Positions 5,919-10,509 of a stretch of DNA of 10,509 bases are shown here, one piece after another. This stretch comes from Verrucomicrobiota bacterium (lineage in GTDB: Bacteria > Verrucomicrobiota > Verrucomicrobiia > Limisphaerales > JAGWYX01), in the NCBI GenBank assembly GCA_018969165.1, contig JAGWYX010000061.1, positions 1 through 10,509 on the forward strand. Reading direction: 5' to 3'. The first letter of the stretch is position 1; the number at the start of each line of letters is the position of its first letter. A model generated the notes under the pieces. The model had not been told where the DNA came from. It worked only from the letters and a program-made list of their open reading frames with translations, and searched no databases. The translations under genes were made by a program, and so were the position numbers.

Positions 5919-8900
5919 GTGCCGGCGACCGCTCCCCGGCGCCCGCGGCCTGAGCCGCCCCCTCGCCAAGCTATGGGCACAACGCCGCGGACAGGCTGGG
6001 CACACCGCATCCGCCGCCTCGCCCGCTGGCTGCGCCTCACCGGCCTGCTCTTCATCCTGCTCCTCCTCGGCGCCGCGATCTACCTCAACCGCGTCGGTAT
6101 CCCCGACTTTTTGCGGGCCCGTCTGATTGGCGAATTGCAGGCGCGGGGCCTGGACCTCCAGTTCAGCCGGCTGCGACTGCACTGGTACCGTGGCATCGTC
6201 GCCGAGAACATCAATCTCGGCCGAACCGCCCAGCCGTTCGGTCCCCAGTTGTATCTCGACCGGATCGAGCTGCGGCTGAACCCTCACGCCCTCCGCCACC
6301 TGGACCTGCAATTGGATTCGCTGTTGTTGCGCCATGGCCGGCTCGTCTGGCCCCTGGCCGCCACCAACCATTCCCCCCGCTCGCTGAGCATCGAAAACCT
6401 CACCGCCGAACTCCGCTTCCTGCCTAATGACCGATGGGAATTGGACCGGTTCGAGGCCACCTTCCTGGGCACCCGTCTGGAGGCGACCGCCACGCTGACC
6501 AACGCCTCTTATGCGCGCCATTGGAATCTGGCGCGCGCCACCAACCGGGTCACCACCGCCAACCTCCAGCGCCTCGACGACTGGCTCCAGACCCTGCAGA
6601 GAATCCAGTTCGGTTCCCCACCTGAAGTCCACTTGATGCTGCAAGCCGACGCCCGGGATTTCACCCGCTTCAATGCGCGGCTCATCGCCAGCGCCCCGGA
6701 CGTCGCCGCTCCCCAGGCCCGCCTGCGCGACGCGTTGCTGATCGTCCGCATCAACCAACCTTTCATCGCCAACGGCCAGTTGCATTCCAAACTCCTGTTC
6801 AAAGCCGACCGGCTCCGCACGCCCTGGCTCCGCGCCCGCGAAGCCCGGTTCACCACCGATCTGGCCGCCCGGGCGGACCGCGAAGGCTGGGTTGCCGCCG
6901 ACTGGCACCTGCAGTTGGATCAACCGCGCGCACGCTGGGGTTCGGCCGACCGCCTCCTGGCCGACGGCCACACCCGGTCCGCGACCGCCGCCGCGCTCGG
7001 TTACGACACCACCCTCCAGGCGCGTGTCCTGCCCCTGCGCACTGGCTGGGGCTCGGCCCGCACGGCCGCGTTGACGGCCACCGTGCGCCACCCGCCGCGG
7101 GCCCTGGCGCCAATTTCGCTGGCCGGTAGTCTGCGGTTGACCGGCGCGCAGACCCGCTGGGGCGAGCTCGACCAGCTCCAACTCGAGGCGCACTGGACTC
7201 GGGCGGCCACCCATTCACCGGCGCGCGCGGACGCCAGTTGGGGAGCCTGGGCCAGGTTCGAACCGTTCCAGGTCGATTGGCAGGCGGTCGGCGACGGCTT
7301 CCGATCCACGCGGCTGACTTCCCGACATGCGGAAGTTGCCGGCCGCTGGCGGGCCCCGGATCTGGCACTGACCCGGCTCCAGGCCGCGCTCTACGGCGGC
7401 TCGGTGTCTGGCACGGCGCAGGTCAACGTCGCCACTCGTCAGGCCGGCCTGCACGGGCAGATCGACTGCGACCTGCACCAGGCCGGGACCTGGCTGGGTC
7501 CCGCGGCTCAGCGTTGGCTCGGTCAACTGCTCTGGAACCAGCCACCCTCCCTCCAGGTCCAGGCCAGCCTCAAGCTCCCGCCCTGGTCGGCGCCGCAGCC
7601 GGACTGGCGTGGCCAGGTGCTCCCGACGGTGGCCGCCGCCGGGGCCTTCCGCGTGGCCGACGCGGCCTTTCGCGGTTTGACGATCGACTCGGCAGCAACG
7701 CGATTTACCCTGACCAACCTCGACTGGTCGCTGCCGGACGCGATGGTCAAGGGGCCGCGGGGCGAATGCGAGTTGAGTTACGCGGGGCGCCTGTTCTCAC
7801 CGGACTTCCACTGCACCCTCGAGGCTCGGCTGGACCCGGCGGCCTTGGCCCCGTTATTGGACGAGCGCGGGCGGCGGGCGCTCCAGTTGTTCGAGTTTCA
7901 CCAGCCGCCCTGGGCCCGCGGCCAGGTCTGGGGCCGATGGTCAGCGCCGGAGCGGCTCGGGTTCGCGGCGCAAATCGCCGCCACCAACTTCGTTTTTCGC
8001 GATGAAACGTGCCGCCGCTTCGCCGCCAGCGTGCGCTACACCAACGGCTTCGTCTCGGCCACCAACGTCCAAATCCAACACCAGGACCAAAGTGTTTCCG
8101 CCCCGGGCGTCGGCTTCGACGTCCCTCGCCAATGGCTTTACCTCACCAACGCCGTCGGCACCGTCGACCCCATGGTCGTCGCCCGCGCCATCGGACCCAG
8201 CACGGTCCGCGCGCTGGAGCCGTACCGCTTCGAACTCCCGCCTCACGCGCGGGTCAATGGCTCCCTGCACGTGCGCGCCCCGGAAACGCCCGACCTGCGC
8301 TTCGAGCTGGCGGGCGGCCCGTTCCGCTACTGGCGCTTCCGGTTGCCGCAGGTCGCCACCACCGTGCTCTGGCGCAAAAATTGGCTCATCCTCACCAACC
8401 TGGACGGCGAGTTCTACGGCGGTCGGCTCCGCGGCGACGCCGGCTTCGACCTGGACGCCCCGCGTGAGGCGGATTTTCATTTCCAGGCTTACGTCGCCGA
8501 TGCCAGCCTCAAATCGCTCATGGACGACATCCGGTCCTCGACCAACCGGCTCGAGGGCGCGCTCAACGGCAATCTCATCATCACCGCCGCCAACACGGCG
8601 GATTGGCAGAGCTGGAACGGCTTCGGCGATGTGCGGCTCCGCGACGGTTACCTTTGGAACCTCCCGATGTTCGGCATCTTCTCGCCCGTGCTCAACGCCG
8701 TCGTTCCGGGACTGGGCAACAGCCGGTTCACCGAAGGCTCGGCCGCCTTCACCCTCACCAACAGCGTGATCCACACCGACCGCCTGGAAATGCACGCGGC
8801 CGCCTTGCGCCTGTACTACAAAGGCACCGTGGATTTCCAGGGCCGGGTCAATGCCCGGGCCGAAGCCTCCCTGCTGCGGGACACCTGGTTGGTCGGCCAG

Positions 8901-9098
8901 TTGTTCAGCATGGTCTTCTCGCCCCTGACCAAGCTCTTTGAATACAAAGTCACCGGCACCCTCGAAGATCCCAAAAGCCAGCCGCTCTATGTCCCTAAAC
9001 TCCTCTTGATGCCCCTGCATCCATTCCGCACCATCAAGGACCTGCTGCTCGGCCCGGGCTCGACCAACGCGCCCCCCGCCAAATCCCGATCACCGTAA
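5919..9098 (+). CDS. Large AsmA-like periplasmic protein
   Basis: This protein of 1,059 residues (1,041 if it starts at the ATG at 5973) has a basic N-terminus (HRIRRLARWLRL at 29-40), one membrane segment at about 39-56, and a long region with many short alternating hydrophobic, probably beta-strand, stretches. The last 180 residues fit the AsmA-like C-terminal region: WNGFGDVRLRDGYLWNLPMF, followed by the STEGSAAFTL-type strand (here FTEGSAAFTL), then GTVDFQGRVNARAEASLL and a VTGTLEDPK end. AsmA-family proteins (AsmA, TamB, YhdP) are inner-membrane-anchored and span the periplasm; several are implicated in moving phospholipid to the outer membrane. Whether this member does so is inference. 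It follows the DUF4340 gene on the same strand after 109 nt, a wider gap than elsewhere in the row, so it may have its own promoter. Twelve Thr-Asn dipeptides are present. The middle 600 residues show no domain I can name. Confidence 0.75.
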   Translation: MPATAPRRPRPEPPPRQAMGTTPRTGWAHRIRRLARWLRLTGLLFILLLLGAAIYLNRVGIPDFLRARLIGELQARGLDLQFSRLRLHWYRGIVAENINLGRTAQPFGPQLYLDRIELRLNPHALRHLDLQLDSLLLRHGRLVWPLAATNHSPRSLSIENLTAELRFLPNDRWELDRFEATFLGTRLEATATLTNASYARHWNLARATNRVTTANLQRLDDWLQTLQRIQFGSPPEVHLMLQADARDFTRFNARLIASAPDVAAPQARLRDALLIVRINQPFIANGQLHSKLLFKADRLRTPWLRAREARFTTDLAARADREGWVAADWHLQLDQPRARWGSADRLLADGHTRSATAAALGYDTTLQARVLPLRTGWGSARTAALTATVRHPPRALAPISLAGSLRLTGAQTRWGELDQLQLEAHWTRAATHSPARADASWGAWARFEPFQVDWQAVGDGFRSTRLTSRHAEVAGRWRAPDLALTRLQAALYGGSVSGTAQVNVATRQAGLHGQIDCDLHQAGTWLGPAAQRWLGQLLWNQPPSLQVQASLKLPPWSAPQPDWRGQVLPTVAAAGAFRVADAAFRGLTIDSAATRFTLTNLDWSLPDAMVKGPRGECELSYAGRLFSPDFHCTLEARLDPAALAPLLDERGRRALQLFEFHQPPWARGQVWGRWSAPERLGFAAQIAATNFVFRDETCRRFAASVRYTNGFVSATNVQIQHQDQSVSAPGVGFDVPRQWLYLTNAVGTVDPMVVARAIGPSTVRALEPYRFELPPHARVNGSLHVRAPETPDLRFELAGGPFRYWRFRLPQVATTVLWRKNWLILTNLDGEFYGGRLRGDAGFDLDAPREADFHFQAYVADASLKSLMDDIRSSTNRLEGALNGNLIITAANTADWQSWNGFGDVRLRDGYLWNLPMFGIFSPVLNAVVPGLGNSRFTEGSAAFTLTNSVIHTDRLEMHAAALRLYYKGTVDFQGRVNARAEASLLRDTWLVGQLFSMVFSPLTKLFEYKVTGTLEDPKSQPLYVPKLLLMPLHPFRTIKDLLLGPGSTNAPPAKSRSP

Positions 9099-9123
9099 CC
9101 TCGGCCCTGGGCGATGGGTAAAT

Positions 9124-9141
9124 GGCTATCGGCGATTAGCC
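9124..9141. terminator. Possible hairpin between convergent genes
   Basis: GGCTA and TAGCC form a 5-bp stem around an 8-nt loop, 26 nt after the stop of the AsmA-like gene and 55 nt beyond the uppP stop. The stem can be extended only with a bulge. There is no run of T on either side, so it is not a standard intrinsic terminator. It is listed because it is the only hairpin I see in this convergent gap. Confidence 0.2.
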
Positions 9142-9195
9142 GTCCGCCCTCAGCCGCGCCCCGCCTATCGGCCTCCCCCACCTCCGCGGGCCGCA

Positions 9196-9987
9196 TCACA
9201 ACCAATGCAATGCCGCCGCGCCCAGAATGCCCAGCCCCATCACCACCCGGTACCAGCCGAACACGATGAAGGTGTGGGTCTGGACGAAACGCACCAGCCA
9301 CTTCACCGAAACAAAGGCGGTGGCCGTGGCGACTACCGTCGCCAGCAGCAGCATCGACCAATCCTCGCCGCTGCCGCCTTGATGCAGGGCCTTGAAAATC
9401 TTCAGGCCGCCCGCGGCCAGCAACGTTGGCACCCCCAGCAAGAATGAAAACTCGACCGCCGCGGGCCGGCTCAACCCCAGCGCCAGCGCCCCCAGGATCG
9501 TGATGCCCGAGCGCGACGTGCCGGGAAACACCGCGGCCAGCAGTTGGGTGACCCCGATCAAGACCGCAACCGTCCAACTCACCCGGTCGGTGAGCGCCTT
9601 GCCTTTGAGCCAACGCTCGACCAGCAGGAACAACACCCCGCCAATCAACGTGGCCCAGGCGATCGGCACCGGGTCTTCCGGGAGTTTGAAGCGGCCCTTC
9701 TCCAAGGCCAGCCCGCCCATCCCGGTCAGCACGAAGGCCACGGCCAGCTTGGCCAGGTAATCCTGGGCGTCGGCCGAGCGCCAGTTCAGCGCCAGGCCGC
9801 GCAATCGTTCCCAGAACACCCCGATCACCGCCAACACGGTGCCGCTCTGGATCACCACGTTGAACAAATCCGATTGGTGCGGCAACCAGTGCTCGGCGAT
9901 CAGCAGATGACCGGTCGAGGAAACAGGCAGAAACTCGGTGATCCCTTCAATCACACCCAGACAGATGACGGCAAACCAGACAGGCAT
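9196..9987 (-). CDS. uppP: Undecaprenyl-diphosphatase (UppP/BacA)
   Basis: This 263-residue inner-membrane enzyme removes a phosphate from undecaprenyl diphosphate, regenerating the lipid carrier for peptidoglycan and other surface polymers. The family is also known for bacitracin resistance. Both signature regions are intact: EGITEFLPVSSTGHL at 14-28, with Glu14, Glu18 and His27, and PGTSRSG at 155-161, whose Arg159 corresponds to the catalytic Arg of E. coli UppP. FSFLLGVPT at 180-188 and NVVIQSGTVLAV at 43-54 are further family stretches. Length and number of hydrophobic segments are normal, with no sign of damage. The ATG has no Shine-Dalgarno sequence; a promoter-like pair lies so close upstream that the transcript may be leaderless. 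It follows the partial gene at 10042-10509 on the same strand after 54 nt and converges on the AsmA-like gene. Confidence 0.97.
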   Translation of the reverse strand: MPVWFAVICLGVIEGITEFLPVSSTGHLLIAEHWLPHQSDLFNVVIQSGTVLAVIGVFWERLRGLALNWRSADAQDYLAKLAVAFVLTGMGGLALEKGRFKLPEDPVPIAWATLIGGVLFLLVERWLKGKALTDRVSWTVAVLIGVTQLLAAVFPGTSRSGITILGALALGLSRPAAVEFSFLLGVPTLLAAGGLKIFKALHQGGSGEDWSMLLLATVVATATAFVSVKWLVRFVQTHTFIVFGWYRVVMGLGILGAAALHWL

Positions 9988-9993
9988 GCGGGG

Positions 9994-10022
9994 GTTAGAC
10001 GCGAATTCGGCCCGCCTGACAA
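9994..10022 (-). promoter_or_regulatory. Possible promoter for uppP, close to the start codon
   Basis: On the minus strand TTGTCA (10017-10022) matches the -35 consensus at five of six positions. Exactly 17 nt later comes TCTAAC (9994-9999), a four-of-six match to the -10 box. The -10 ends 6 nt before the ATG, so transcription would begin at about the A of the start codon. Against it, the -10 lacks the A at position two and the final T, which matter most. Confidence 0.3.
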
Positions 10023-10041
10023 GCTCAAATCCGCCGTGCCC

Positions 10042-10509
10042 TCAAGTTTCTACATCCTCGGGCCGGACTTCGAGGCACTCGTCCTGGTCCTCCCACACCA
10101 CCGCCGGGTAATGCTCGAGCAGCGGCGGCAACAGCCGGTGGCCCGCCTCGGCCAGGAGTTTTTCCGCCGCCTGCGCCGCCCCCTCGAAGGCGCGATCATA
10201 GTTGCCCGCGCCCCGCCGTTTGGAGTCCTCCCAGTGCGCGACGGCATGGACCGGGGCATACTCCTCGGCCCAAGCGCGGAGTGGTTTGCGCAATTCCGCC
10301 GGCAGTTCCTCGAACGGCACGGCCGTGCCGCCGCAATGCTGGCAGACCAACCCCGTCTCGAGCACGTCCCGGGTGAGCATCGGCAGCAGCGGCGCCCGAC
10401 AGCACGGCGCTTCGGGGTAGGCCGCCGGCGCCGTGGCCAGGCGCTTGAGCCAAATCTGGCGGTCGTGTCCCAGTTGCGCCGCCAACCGGTACGCACCCAG
10501 CAACGGGTG
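10042..10509 (-). CDS. Unidentified protein with CC...CxxC motif, C-terminal part (5' end off the window)
   Basis: The frame is open to the right edge and ends at a TGA at 10042-10044, giving 155 residues of a longer protein. I do not recognise the family. Visible are a basic, aromatic opening (HDRQIWLKRL), then PEAPCCRAP followed 18 residues after the second Cys by CQHCG. This CC-x18-CxxC arrangement could bind one zinc ion as a ribbon. The rest is acidic and charged, with an amphipathic helix-like stretch (YDRAFEGAAQAAEKLLAEAG) and an ending rich in Glu and Asp. No membrane segment is visible. TTG at 10501-10503 could in principle be a start, but codons continue upstream in frame, so I treat the gene as cut. 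It precedes uppP by 54 nt on the same strand and may be co-transcribed with it; nothing else links them. Confidence 0.75.
   Translation of the reverse strand, partial: HPLLGAYRLAAQLGHDRQIWLKRLATAPAAYPEAPCCRAPLLPMLTRDVLETGLVCQHCGGTAVPFEELPAELRKPLRAWAEEYAPVHAVAHWEDSKRRGAGNYDRAFEGAAQAAEKLLAEAGHRLLPPLLEHYPAVVWEDQDECLEVRPEDVET

Noticed and set aside
5822..5953. A 43-codon plus-strand frame between the DUF4340 and AsmA-like genes
   Set aside because: It has no ribosome binding site, overlaps the start of the next gene, and its second half is Pro/Arg/Gly-rich noise.
2990..6055. A 1,021-codon open frame on the minus strand opposite the GldG-type and DUF4340 genes
   Set aside because: It is an antisense shadow in GC-rich DNA: the translation is low-complexity (Gly, Gln, Arg, Val), with no domain, while both plus-strand proteins match families and have membrane anchors.
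7941..9020. A 359-codon minus-strand frame opposite the AsmA-like C-terminus
   Set aside because: The plus strand there encodes the AsmA-like C-terminal region; the antisense translation shows no motif.

Overview
The window is GC-rich and densely coding, and reads as chromosomal sequence from a Gram-negative-type bacterium. I would guess Verrucomicrobiota (Limisphaerales/Pedosphaera-like). The grounds are the high GC, the combination of GldA/F/G-type, DUF4340 and AsmA-like envelope genes beside a DUF2851 protein, weak Shine-Dalgarno sites, and many Thr-Asn dipeptides in the exported proteins. This placement is an inference; there is no rRNA or marker gene to settle it. I see no mobile element, CRISPR array, tRNA or rRNA.

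Layout. (1) 1-469, minus: the N-terminal 156 codons of a DUF2851 protein that runs off the left edge. (2) 470-720: a divergent intergenic region with small inverted repeats and an 11-bp direct repeat. (3) 721-9098, plus: five genes in a row. They are an ABC ATPase (GldA type), an ABC-2 permease (GldF type), a membrane-anchored GldG-type auxiliary protein, a DUF4340 protein built of four repeats of about 140 residues, and a protein of about 1,050 residues with an AsmA-like C-terminal region. The first three genes are separated by 0 and 1 nt, the fourth by 30 nt and the fifth by 109 nt. (4) 9099-9195: a short convergent intergenic region. (5) 9196-9987, minus: uppP (undecaprenyl-diphosphatase). 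(6) 10042-10509, minus: the C-terminal part of an unidentified protein with a CC...CxxC putative zinc site.

Working model (inference). The ATPase and permease power a membrane complex. The GldG-type and DUF4340 proteins, each with an N-terminal membrane anchor and a large extracytoplasmic region, act as its periplasmic partners. The AsmA-like protein could carry a lipid or other hydrophobic cargo across the periplasm. No substrate can be read from the sequence. UppP recycles the lipid carrier for cell-wall and polysaccharide synthesis at the inner membrane; it lies on the opposite strand and need not belong to the same system.

The five-gene row is the best candidate here for an incompletely described system. 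Its strongest directly visible features are the four-repeat architecture of the DUF4340 protein, the Thr-Asn enrichment confined to the three exported proteins, and the arrangement of the genes.
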